Assembly (NCBI GenBank): GCA_013398275.1
Contig: VZSE01012476.1
Location: forward strand, 1,748,610 to 1,812,609
Direction of reading: 5' to 3'
DNA length: 64,000 bases
From: Promerops cafer
Lineage: Eukaryota; Chordata; Aves; Passeriformes; Nectariniidae
The position numbers were made by a program, and so were the translations under genes. The notes under the pieces are model-generated. The model was not told the origin of the DNA. It ran no database searches and saw only the letters and a program-made list of their open reading frames with translations. Numbering within the stretch: the first letter of the stretch is position 1; each line of letters starts with the position of its first letter. Positions 25,155 to 37,010 of the stretch are shown piece after piece.

Positions 25155-26142
25155 TGGAGTTTGCTTGGTCAGGTGTTGGTACCAGGAGAGACTGGGAGTG
25201 GTGGCATCTGTGAGGTTATTTGACACTTCCCCCATGTCCAGTGGAGCCAGTACCAGCTGGCTCCAAGACAGACCCACAGCTAGCCAAGACCGAGCCCAGT
25301 ATCAACACTGACATTGCCTCTGGGCTAACAAATTTAAGAGGGAAAGTTACAGCACAGCAGCAACTGCAGACAGAGAGAGCAGTGGGAACGTGTGAGAGCA
25401 CCAGCCCTGCAGACACCAAGGCCAGTGAGGAAGGAAGGGGAGGAGGTGCTCCAAGTGCTGGACCAGCGATTCCACTGCAGCCCATGGGGCAGAGGATGGT
25501 GAAGCAGCTGTGCCCCTGCAGCCCATGAAAGTCCATGGTGAAGCAGAGATCCATTTGCAGTGCATGAAGGACCTCCCAACAGAGCAGCCTGAAAGAAGCT
25601 GTGACCCCATGGGAAACCCACACTGAAGCAGGCTTCTGGCAGGACCTGTGGAGAGAGGAGACCACACTGGAGCAGGTTTGCTGGCAGGACGTGTCACTCC
25701 ATGGGGGCCACACTGGAGCAGTTTGTTCCTGGAGGACTGCACCCTATGGAAAGGACTCATGCTGGGAGAAGAAATGCAGCCCACAGGAAACACTTACATT
25801 GGAGAAGATTGTGGAGGACCCCCTCCCATGGGAGGGAGAAGAAGCTAGGGAAATATAGCAGTGAAGTTAGCCCAGGAGGAAGGGAAGGGTGAGAGGGAAG
25901 TATTTTAAGAATTGGTTTTACTTCTCATTATCCTGCACTGATTTGATTGGTATCCAGTTAAATTAATTTTCCCAAGCTGAGAGTATTTTGCCCATGATGG
26001 TAACTACTGAGTGATCTCCCCCTGTTCTTGTCTCAATCCACAAGATTTTCATTGTTCTTTCTCTCCCTTCTGCAGCTGAAGAGGGGAGTGATAGAGCAGC
26101 TTTGGTGGCCAACTGTTTTCCATGAGGGTCAACCTACCAACA
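25155..26142 (+). mobile_element. solitary avian endogenous retrovirus LTR
   Basis: About 988 bp that I recognise as an LTR family widespread in avian, notably passerine, genomes; I do not assert a library name. It runs from TG at 25155 to CA near 26142, as retroviral LTRs do. Internal landmarks are a degenerate tandem repeat (25617-25810), the stretch ttaagaattggttttacttc near 25905, and a TTAAATTAATTTTCCCAAG block (25959-25977) in the region where related copies, as I remember them, carry the polyadenylation signal. Here no intact AATAAA is present. Orientation is inferred from that and is uncertain. No gag, pol or env sequence adjoins it, so it is probably a solo LTR left by recombination. 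Frames inside it, up to 165 codons on the minus strand, are not genes. Confidence 0.8.
25617..25810 (+). repeat. degenerate 40-47 bp tandem repeat inside the LTR
   Basis: Variants of cacactggagcag recur at about 25621, 25664, 25711, 25758 and 25797, spaced 39-47 bp. Each is associated with words like ccatggga or ctgcaccc. Repeats in the U3 part of an LTR often act as enhancer units. Here this is inferred from position only. Confidence 0.7.
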
Positions 26143-29100
26143 AAGTTATTTAAGGAATTGTATTTCAACAAATACCATTTTTTCTGTAATATCAGCAGAG
26201 CTCTTCACAATTGTGAACCCTAATCCATCTACTTTGCACAAAGTGCCAAAAAGAGTATGACAGAAGAGACCAGAAGACAGACTAATTCAGATTCTTTGGT
26301 TGTCACACCTGTACTGCAGACCAGAAAGAGATGTTTTGATATTTCATTGGTGTGGATAAAGACTGCCTAATCTCCTTTCACAGTGTGCAACTGTTTATAC
26401 AGCTTTTGCTGGTATTTCAGTGGTACTCTTTTTACTCTGCAGTCCCAAATGTCCAGATCTGTGAAAAGCACATTATCTCATTCTGAAGTGAAGTTTAGCT
26501 TTGAGAAAAAAGGCACTCTAGAGTACAAACCAATAAATAGATAGAAGAAACACAGGAAAATCCAACTATTGAATTTTCTTTTTGTATCTTATCAATGCAT
26601 TTTTCTCCGGTAAGAGTATATTTCTGCTACTCATTTTACTAGTTTCTCTGCTCAGCTTTCAGGTAGCTATAAAAAAAAAATTATGACTTCTTTTTCTTCT
26701 ATGGAATATTTTATTGGGCTGATATTAAACATGACATCATAATTTAGAGCAGAGCTCAAGTTTACTCACATCCTCAGTGATCACTATACCACATCCTCCT
26801 CACCGTCCTACTTTCCTTGTCCCTTCCCTCTCCCATTATAGACACAGCTTGTTAAGAGCTAGGGATTGATGTCACCCTCTGTTGGCATTTACAGAGTAAA
26901 GTACTCAGGAATATAATGTTTTTTACGGTGCCTTTGTCTCATCCTTATGGATCCAATCCGTGTGGTTTGCTACAATCCAGCTAAGCCTTTGTGCTAATCC
27001 CCCTTACAAGTATTAGCAGTATCCAGTACAATGAGATCATTTCACTAACTGAGGTTTGAGGTCTTCACAGAAAAGCCAGTGATGAAGCACACGGGGAATC
27101 TCTGTACAGATGAGATCTTTCTTTGATGGGCACCGCCTCTGATCTCAGAGAAACACTGTGGGCCTCCTGATCATTCTTCTTCCCAATCATATCTATATCC
27201 AACAGGGCAAGCACAGTTCTTACCATTACATTATAAGTTTTCTGCTATAATTAATTTTTTTTTTTGTTGCTCTCCTGCCTGAGTGATTTCCTTTCTAAGT
27301 AGATATTTCAAAAAGAGGAAGAAAAATGATCCTCGAATTGCAGCTACATTGCTGGCTTTATGAAGATACATAGTATAGCCAGGAAAACAATTTCTCCCAA
27401 CTTGAACAGCCTTCTCTGAAACCACAGATATCAAGCAGACACTGTTGAAAATAAAATTATTAATTTTAAGCAAGGGGAAAAAACCCCACCTCTTTTAAGT
27501 CATAGAAATTAATTATTTAATGCTCAACTACATCCTTTCATCCTGTTTCTGTTTGCTCCTAGGAAAGGAGGGGAAACAATTTACAAAAAGGCTACTGAAT
27601 TTCCTGTCAAGGGTAAAATAACTTTGTTGTCATGTCCTGAGGGCTGTTCATGATGATAATGCACACTGCATGTCTGTCAGTGACACTGCAATTGTTGGGA
27701 TTCCGGTAAGGCTTGACATTCTCTAAATGCCCTGGAAAATGCTCCAAAACTGCTCTAATCTTACGTCTGCCCAACCTGCAGAATGACTTGGGAAGTACTT
27801 CACATACCTTTAAATTAATTAAGGAAAGAAACTTAAAGGTCCTTTCTTGGGCATTTCTTGGCCTTTCTTCCAAGGCTTGGGAAAGGAACTTCAAGTGAAA
27901 TTAAACAATGAAATCAACAAACATTTGGCTGAGCTATAGACCCAGGACCAGACCAGTCTTGGTTATTTTGGCTCACAAAGTTTTGCAGAGCCAGAGAAAG
28001 TAGATCTCCTCCACTTAGGATGGAATACACTATTTGGGCCTTAATCCAACAGATTCACAAATTCAAACCTTTTGTCTCTTTTAGCACTGTCTCCTTCCTA
28101 GGGATCTGTATGTAGAGTTTCATTCTGTGGTTCTTGACTTGCTCTCTACCTTTTTCTGTTTCTCTCTTATCTCTTGCTCAGGAAAGGATCTGATGAGCAA
28201 TGACATCTTAAGCCCAGATTATTCACAGATGTTTCATGCCTTTATCTCAGGGACAGAAATGCTTGTGCAGGCCTAGCTGGAGCAGCTACAACCTTCAGCT
28301 CTTTGTTACTGCTACTGTTCCTCAGTGGACATTGTTCTGATGATTCACAGGCTGTTTTGTTGCAAAATCAATCAGTTGGTGATCCTCTGGGTTTGGGATC
28401 CCTTGCTTTTAGTGGGGGCCAGGTAATCACCATCAGATGGCAGCCCTTGGAGTTTCATCAAGAGTATGATCCCATTGTCATTGAACACTTGTGAACAAGC
28501 AGACCAGATATTTTGCTTGCACTTTTTACATAGGTGACTTATATCTTTTGTCTACCCACACCTACCTGACTCATAACCAAAAAAAAAACCTACTCCAAAC
28601 TGAGATTGTTCTATGCTCACAGTGAAAGGCCCCTCAAACTTGTTCAGAACTTCAACCTTTGCCTCTCATTTCTGAGTGTATCTGCACCATTTGTCAGCTT
28701 TAAACCTGGAACATGGGAAAAAGCTGCCACTTGTGCTTCAACTACATGTGCTTGAATATCTAACCTTTTATAAATACAGCTGCCTGTTCCTTTGAGAAAA
28801 ACAATGCTGTCTATGTCCTGCTTTCGTGCCAAAATGGAACAGTTGAGAGAAATGTTATGTTAAACATTTGTCAAACCAGAGTCACAGAGGAGGACTGCCA
28901 GCTTGTTTGGGCTCTTTTTCTCTGAAATTTCTTCAGGATGGCAAGCTTACAGTCCCAAGCAGATGTGGTTACTACACCTGTATTAGGTCAGACAGATAAA
29001 TCTACTGTATTCATGTGTTGTTGGCTACTATTTTTTCTCTTTTGCCTACAAAAAAAGTTTAGTTTATTTTTGCCCTCCAGAAACAAGTTTCTTCCTGTTG

Positions 29101-32100
29101 CTTTCACAGTGTAAAAATCAATATTCTTAGAGTATTTTCTCCCCTTATAAAATTTTAGGTGTACAACTAGGAAAACATGGTATTCCAATTTTCTGTTGCC
29201 CAGCTCCTTGGCTTCTAGGTGAAAGGGAAAAAATCTGTGTTTAGACTAACCAGAGAAAGAGAGACCATTTTCATCTATCAAGACAATGTTTTTTTATTTC
29301 TTATTTACTCCTTCCTTTTACTATCTTACATAGATGGTGGGAGAGAATGAGAAGGAAATTTAATGTGTTGGGTTTGTCAACTGAAGTAATTCATCACAAC
29401 TCTGCAAAGCCCAAAGGGCTTACTCCAGTTTCCACCAACAGTGCAGCCAGTTTGCTAGAACAGTTTTCTGATTGTTATCCTGTTTTTCCAGCATTACTGT
29501 TACATCTTTGTTTTAAAATAGTTTGCTATTTTCTTCTGGTAATATCCATTGTTCATTACACACTCTTGAATACAAGCGGAGGAATGTTTTTTCTTGTCAA
29601 AAAACCCCTACTAAGCAGGTGCCAGTACATATAATTCAGAAACTCTGTAATTATTTTTTAAATAAAATGTTATCACTAACGAGTGCATACAAAACTATAA
29701 TTTCCAAATAACTCCAATTTTATGTTATAAAAAAGATGAGGAATTAACATGTTGAGACTTTATTCTAGCCTATGCTCAGGGCTTTGAAAACAGCTGGTTT
29801 AAGTTGTGTAAAGTAAGACTAATGTAATCTATACAGTAGCAATAAAATTTTTTTGTGGGTTTGTTATTGACTGGCACTTGTAATGTTTTTTGTTTTAATT
29901 ATTGGTTGTAACCCCAAAATTCAGACCTGGGCAAAAATGATTATTGATATGCAAGGGCATTTACTGTCAGGAGATAAGCATAATACCCAAACATGGAATG
30001 AATCTTCCTCACCTGTAGACTTTGGACAAGTTTTACCCTAAAATTCAAATAGACTGACACCACTGATGGAGGCCTAATCCTGTACTGACCTCAGTGCAGG
30101 CATTTGTCTGGCATTTTTTTCTCTGTCACAACAGAAATTCTCTTAAATTGGAGATGTGAAGTGGGCTTGGAGAGAAGAGACCTGCTCAGTTAATTTCATC
30201 CTGTTTGAAAGCTGCAGAGTTATTTTATCTATAGCCAGATTTTCAAATGGATCACTAGGAGGACACAAAACATTAATTTTAATTTTTACTTTAATTTTTA
30301 ATTTTTAAATTTTATTTTTATTTCATTTTAGTTTATAGAATTATTGCTTTCTCTCTGGAGCTCATAAAAAATTTCAATTAATATTGTCCAACATCCACAC
30401 TGCAAACTTTAAATGACATGATTTTCTGTGATTGATCTGAGCCAAGAAGACACTATTCAAGGCGAGGAGAAAAGGACAGTGACAAATAATACTAATAGAG
30501 AACAACCCCCTGCCCATTGCAGAGCAGCAGCCCCGTGCAGGGGCTGACACTCCCATTCTCTGCACTGGCTCTGGAGATGTGTGCCCTCCCCTCCACCTGC
30601 ACAGCTGCAGCTCCTCTCAGCACAGCAAGGGCAAAGGGATGGGTTCATGTCCAGGCTGCACAGTCCCATTCAATGAAGCCAGCTGCTGAAGTTAATCTCC
30701 CAGGAAATTCCTCTCCCTGTCACAGCAGCTATGCCCTACTGTGCCCACTGATCCTGCCTCCAAGATTTAGCTAGTGTTAATTTGGCAGAGTAAAAAGGAA
30801 ACTGAGGAAGAAATGGGAGAAACAGACTCCAAGGAGCAATATTTTAAGAACATGGCCACTGTCACTGAGGGTACAGTGTCTGAACACACCTGAGCAAAAT
30901 GCAAAGGGTGGCTCTGAGGCTGGTGGTGAGGCTGACAGTACAGCAGGAGAGGAACTAAGGAATTGGCCAAGGAGAATCAATTCCACATAAATTAATGCAT
31001 CAGAGTAGGGCCTTTCCCTGAGGTCCTCAAACACTCTTACATCTCTCCACTGACAATGCAGCTAACTGAAGCACTTGCATCAGAGGACTTTTTCACCAGA
31101 TGCTTATAGATAACTAATTTGCATAAATTAAGAGGATGAATCCTATGCAGTGACACTAAGGGAAGTGACCTGCATCATTCTAATACTATTACAAAAAATA
31201 GACTGTTATGGCAACAAAGCTGAAATTGTGAAATTTTAAGGACTTGAATTCTTTTTGATCTGCTCAGACTTCCTCAGAAAACCTCCCTCTGGAGCAGCAA
31301 AGCAGAACAAAGAGAAGCAGAACTCTGCCTTGCCCCTCCATTCCCTACTTTTTTCCTCCCTGCAGTTTTGGTAACCATGATGGGAAAAGGAATCAGATGA
31401 GAAGATAGTCTAGCATCTCCTTTCTATTCCTTTCTTACAAGGGCCAGGGACAAAGCTTTTACAGTGTCTGCACAGGGTCATGTAGTCATTGCAATATTTC
31501 AGCACTGAATCATAGTGGAGAGAATTTTGCTCTCCTTGGAAGCATTGAAGAACATACAGCTAATTTCTCACTGAGATAACAGAGGATTGGAAACCAAAGT
31601 TTTAGATTTGTAAAAATCACAAATTCTTTTAGAAAGGAAAAGCAGGTCAGGTCAGATCAGGTTGCTCCAAATCAGTGCTCAGAAGACTGGGTCAGTTAAG
31701 AAAATTGGTGATGATAAATAAAAAATGGTAACTTCAGAACAACTTGGGTCTGAAAGCACTAGCTTTGTACTGCTTAGTGTCAGAAGAGAAGCAGCCAGCT
31801 AATTTCCATGGCCCAGAATGAATAAAAGAATTGTTTTACTGAATTGATGTGCTGATGAATATTATCTGCCTCTTTTGAACTTTATCTGATGCTCTGCCAG
31901 TAAATTTGCAATATTTCTGCACAAGCTGAACACCCTGTCACGGAACGCAGATCAGTGTAACAGCACATCAGGAGGAAGGTGGTGGCTGTAGGACAAAAAC
32001 CCTACAATGAAAGTGTGTGAGAACTTTCACAGTCAATGTGCTCTCCAGGGCTGTAATACTTCTTGAAGAAACCACTTCCAGTGCTGAGTTTGGATCACAG

Positions 32101-34990
32101 CAGTGTGTACCTTTCTTTTCATCAGCAATAAACTCAGCTCCAGCCTGGCCTGAAGGGAAGGATAGCACTGCCTTGTGACCCCATGGCCACATTTCCTGCC
32201 TTGAAACAACTGGCATTAATAGAGGAGGAACAACCTCCTTAACCTTTCACCTCCTTTTGTGCCATCTCACCCCCCTGCCACTGGCAAGTCACGTAAGTAA
32301 TTCACACCTGAGATTCTCACAAGAAGATTACTAAGCAAATAACACACATGGCCAGACATATTGAAAAAAAACTTATAGAAATGGAAACATATGTTTATTA
32401 ATAAGACTCTGAACCTCAGGCAATTAAAATATCATCAGCTCCATGATTTCTGAAATCCACCCCTGGAACTGCTGTTGTTTACACAGCTCCCAAACCTGCA
32501 CTCAGGAGGGGATCACTCAGAGAGTCAGTACTACTCGTTGTTTAGGGATCTGAGATGTAATTCTGCAGGAGCAATCTGAGAAGTAAATCTGAGTGAAACT
32601 CAAATGAGAGTTTAGATGAATATTGTTTGCACTGCACTGACATTAGCCTTCACAGTGGTGGTGTTAGTGCAGTGGGATGTCTCTTTGCCATTTTCCCGGT
32701 ATAAATGTGTGTTGTTCTAGGTGTTGTTTGATGACTTCTCAGATTAATAAGCAGCTTTTTGTTTTTATGATAAGCTCAGAAACACAACCTGAAAGCAGCA
32801 AAGCAGTGGATGGCAACAGTGACGTAGTTATTATGAACGTGAAAATTGGTAGCTATCACAGGCCAGGTGTTGTGAGGCAATAAAGAGTAAAGACATGTCA
32901 CAAATGACTGATAGATATGGAGAAAAAGGGAGGATTGCTGACAAGGAAAATGTGGTTAAAGCAAGAACGCCTGTCATAGCAGTATTTACATGCATATAGG
33001 TGGAGCAGAATGTCCCTGAAAAAAAGCAGCACCCTATCACACGATTCATTTGATTTCTTTCTTGAATGCAAGTTACTTTTTCATCTGAAAAAGGAAAATT
33101 TTACTCCCACGAGAGCTGGGAAAATAATTTCTCCATTTATGGAAAGCAGTTTGAAAGATTTAGGAATAGGTTCCAAACATAGCTGATGGAATTTCTTTTT
33201 TTTGTTTTAGTTAACATAGTTTTATTGATCTGAATATATCATTAACAGAAGTAATTGAGGAGGCAAGGAAATAGAACTGTCTGCTATAATTTAATTTTCT
33301 GTCAAAATCTATATACCTGCTGTACTCTTGGTTTCAAAATTTTGGTGTATTGCCACTGGCACACTACTCACTGAGAAGATTCTGCTTTATTGAGAGCACA
33401 ATGTTCGTGACTTATCCTCTCACAGTTGTGGAGACAAAAATACATGGACTTGATTTAAACAGAATGGCTGGCTGTAGTTTCAGTAGTGATACCAGCACAG
33501 ACTAAAGACAATGCAAGAGGAAATTAAACCAACAAGTGCTTTCTGTAGGCATGATGCTACAACTATTCACCTATGAGTAACCTTTAAAGGTAATTTGCCT
33601 GTATGAATAAGGATTTGGCACATCATTCAGTGAAAGCTGAATGTGGGATTAGATTCTCTGTTCCCTGTGCTGAAAAATGTGGCAAAATGGTCCCTTTTCT
33701 ACAATGGGAATGAGCCTGTCTGTTACTATATAAAATGACTGAGGCAGGACAATTGGAAATTAAGTATCACAAAGACTAGAAATCCCTTAATGCAAAGCTG
33801 TAATGCAAGTACCAATGTAACTTTGACGTTTTTATTATGCATATTAAAGCATCAAATCCAGTTTCTCCAAAAGCTCCGGAGTGCTTCACAGCTTCAGCAT
33901 AAACCCTGGGTCTTGCTCAGACCAGTGTGCCCATCTTAGCCCAGATCTCCAGTCCTGCAGCAGTAGCAGAAAGCAGGACTACTCAGTGAAAATGAGAGAA
34001 GTAGGGGAACAATCTGTATTTTTCAGCTGAGGAGCTGGCATCTGCATTTGCAGCTTCAGAGTGGAGGACATGCTGGCAGAGCCAGTTGCCAGCTGGATGC
34101 AGCGCTCAGAGTCAACCTTGCGCTGACCAGAAGCCCTTGGCCATGAGACTTCGAGAGCAAGTCCACAACCAAACCACTGCTAACAGAGACAAGTCCTGCT
34201 TTGGCACGGGCCAGTTTGAAGTGGCTGATGTACTGGGGTCTGGAAGCCCTTGCTAGAGGAAATAGCTCATTTTTTATCCCCGAGAGGTTTGTGTGCACTA
34301 TGGAGATCCAGGCGTTATTTCCTCCAACTTGCCACTTGTTATTACAACCAACACCTCGTTCTTGTTTCCCATGAACCAGAGGGAATGTGTGACATTTAGC
34401 CCAAGACCCTCAGGAAGGGTGGGACGGCAGGGATGGGGGGCAGTTATGCTCTGGGACTGGTGTGCAGTTTGCAACACAGCTATGGCTGTAATGAGTAGCT
34501 TTCCCATTTTCAGGACTTGATAGCCTCTGCTGGTTCACACAAGTTATTTGTGTAACCTGTGCCTTTTCCTAAAAAAAAGTGTGGGAGGGGTCTATGGGGA
34601 GATGGGTAACCTCTTAACCTTGCCAGTGAATCAGAAGGCCTGCTGCCCACAGAGGCACTCCTCCTGGTTACAGGATTTGGTTTGCAGCGATTTTTTCCCC
34701 CTTTTTTTTGTTGAATTTTTTTGCTAAAGCAGAAAACTCTCCTGAGCTCCCAGAAGTATGAGAGGTTCTGAGTTCTATAGTTCATCATGGCAGTTCCTGA
34801 GTGCTCAAGGAAAAGGGAGAAAAGCAAGCAAAGGGTTAAAACCTCTGCATTGTCTTACAATGCTTAGGTGCTTATGGATATATGCTTTAGTGGCTAGATT
34901 ACTGCTTGCTTCTCTTGTTTTCCTGCTGCCTTGTAAGATCTTTACTGGCTGCCTCTAAGTGGTGTAGGAAGAGCAGCATATATACAAAGC
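26143..34990. other. unannotated single-copy sequence
   Basis: No gene recognised in nearly 9 kb. Features seen are an AT-rich AATTTTT-type low-complexity stretch at 30271-30333, a G/C-richer patch near 30.52-30.77 kb, and ATTTGCATA at 31117-31125. The minus-strand frame at 34056-34298 (80 codons) lies in a slightly G/C-rich patch but has no recognisable domain. Confidence 0.5.
30271..30333. repeat. AATTTTT low-complexity tract
   Basis: A stretch made of aattttt and attttta units with few interruptions. Simple sequence. Confidence 0.75.
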
Positions 34991-35014
34991 AATAAAATGT
35001 AAATTGCCCTTATG

Positions 35015-35036
35015 TGTGTCTATTGCAATAGACACA
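35015..35036. other. perfect 22-bp palindrome
   Basis: Left arm 35015-35025 (tgtgtctattg) is followed without a spacer by its exact complement at 35026-35036 (caatagacaca). The centre contains ATTGCAAT, similar to a C/EBP-type dyad. A dimeric transcription-factor site is one explanation; chance is another. No coding sequence adjoins it. Confidence 0.6.
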
Positions 35037-36990
35037 AGACATGCTGAAGTGGCCTAACTCTGCTCTGGGTGACACTGAACCCTGTGTGACTGCTGCTTCA
35101 GCAGAATTACCTGTGGACTACACCAAGGCACACAAAATCAGGTTCACTCCTGTGTCACATCTTCTTTCTTTTCCTTAACGCTCAGAGGCAGTTTCCCGCT
35201 TTTACGATTTATTCCTTGCTGAAAGGCAAATGAGTGCAAGGGTTCTCTCCTCAGCCTTTTAATATCACTTCAATCTCTATGGGCGCAGGACAGATTTTCC
35301 CCTCCAATAAGGGAAGGGATTAAGAAACTCAGATTTGGCAGAGTAATGGAAAAAGATTAGAGAATTCCAGTAATTGGTGACAGCTCAGTTCTTGTAGCAC
35401 ATGAAAGCACTTTGGAAGGAATTTGAGAGGTCAAAACATAAAATTACTTTCTACCATATTGCTAGTTTCTCCTGGCTGCTGTAAAAAAAGCACGCCAGAG
35501 GACCATTTTCCCTTTCTACTTCAAAAATTATTGTTTTTCTCATTACAAAACCACCACATAAAATTTTGTGGTATGCCATATCTGATTCTATTCTCTCTAG
35601 CGTTTCTGAGAAGAGATCACTAACTACAAGTGCAATATCTTTTTGAAGTTGCACTGCCATGGAATGCCTTGAGCAGGGAGAAAGGTAGAGTCCGGGTGTT
35701 GAAAACTATTTTGGAATAGGAAATCTTCAACTTCCTTCATTTCACCAGGCATTCAGAAACAAGTATTCTTCCTTTTTAACACAATAGTGCAGCAAAGAAC
35801 AATTTTAAATTGATTTGACATTGTTATACTGTAGTAGTCTTCCAAAATCCATGCTAAATGAAATACTTTCAGTGTATAACTTCTCATGGTCCCTTGTAGC
35901 TCAGTTTTCTATGGTTCTCCAACCGCAGTAATTTCCCCATGTTTCTCTAGAGAGATTTCCTTCTATATTTCCATAGCATAGCCTACAATTACTTCAAAGT
36001 GCAGTAAAATCAAATAAGCATGGAAGTGTCTGCAAAGATCAAAGAAGACCTTATTAACAGTTGTTTTGTATGCAGTTAAATCTTGCAAGAATACAATTCC
36101 AGAAAGTCAGTGTTATAAAAAAAAGTGTCTCCAGTGCAAGCCACTATTCCCAAAGCTGGGTGCTTGGTCTGTGTGAAGGTTAAGGGACTGCCCCTTGTGA
36201 GCTGGAGTTCAGAAGCAGTCACATGCAGGAGACAGATACAGGGCTTAATGTGAGTCTTCTTTTGCACTACTATCACTGCAGCAAGTGAGATGGGGTTACA
36301 CTGACAGGCACCAATATAACAGCACAGGAGCTAAACTCCCTCATATTACAAGCTGATGTGAGGAGCTGCATAGAGGAAACCATTTGCAGTACACAGTAAC
36401 ATGTTTTTATTGGCCCAAATAAAGCACAGGAAATGTAGTAAATATTTTCAAGTGCCACCTCCTGGCATTTCATTTATTATTTACATAAATACAGCTATTT
36501 TCCATTTCATAGAGCATATGAAGGGCTCTAGAAATTGCATAAATCTCATCAGCTGTCTGGCCAACAGTTGAGCAGAACTCAAAGCTAGATGTTACCACAA
36601 TTTGTGCACAGCACAGATATTTCACCTTTCTCCTGAGCAGTTCAGAGACCTGCAAATGTGAATGATGTCTTTGTAAATCCATGTGAAGTAGATGCAATCA
36701 GTGGAAGAGAATTCTCATTGCAGGCAGGACCCACCAAAGACAGTAGTTACCAATTCTTGGTTCCACTGCAGACCTCATGATACATATCTTGTGAACACTC
36801 CGGCTCCTGAAGCCAAGAGATTGTGTGAGAATATAAATTCTATTCAGGAATAAAATGGGGTATGTGTGCAGTTCTGGAAGGCAGTGGTGAGAACCTGAAA
36901 AAGAGGACCCCCACCAGCCTAGAAAGCAAAGAAACAAGAGGTACTTTCAGAAACATTTTTTTAATCTCAGTGGCTGGTGAAGTGAAGAGT
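35037..36990. other. unannotated single-copy sequence
   Basis: No gene recognised. Reading frames are all under 80 codons and incoherent. Confidence 0.55.
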
Positions 36991-36993
36991 TGG

Positions 36994-37010
36994 TTAATTA
37001 ATTTGCATAT
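36994..37010. promoter_or_regulatory. homeodomain plus octamer composite motif
   Basis: TTAATTAATTTGCATAT joins two overlapping homeodomain cores with the octamer ATTTGCAT (37001-37008), the binding word of POU-domain factors. The motif is seen directly. Function is inferred and unproven, since such words do arise by chance in AT-rich DNA. Confidence 0.2.

Noticed and set aside
25216..25793. Overlapping minus-strand frames of 95-165 codons
   Set aside because: They lie entirely within the LTR and its internal tandem repeat, which keeps several frames open at once; they do not resemble retroviral proteins.
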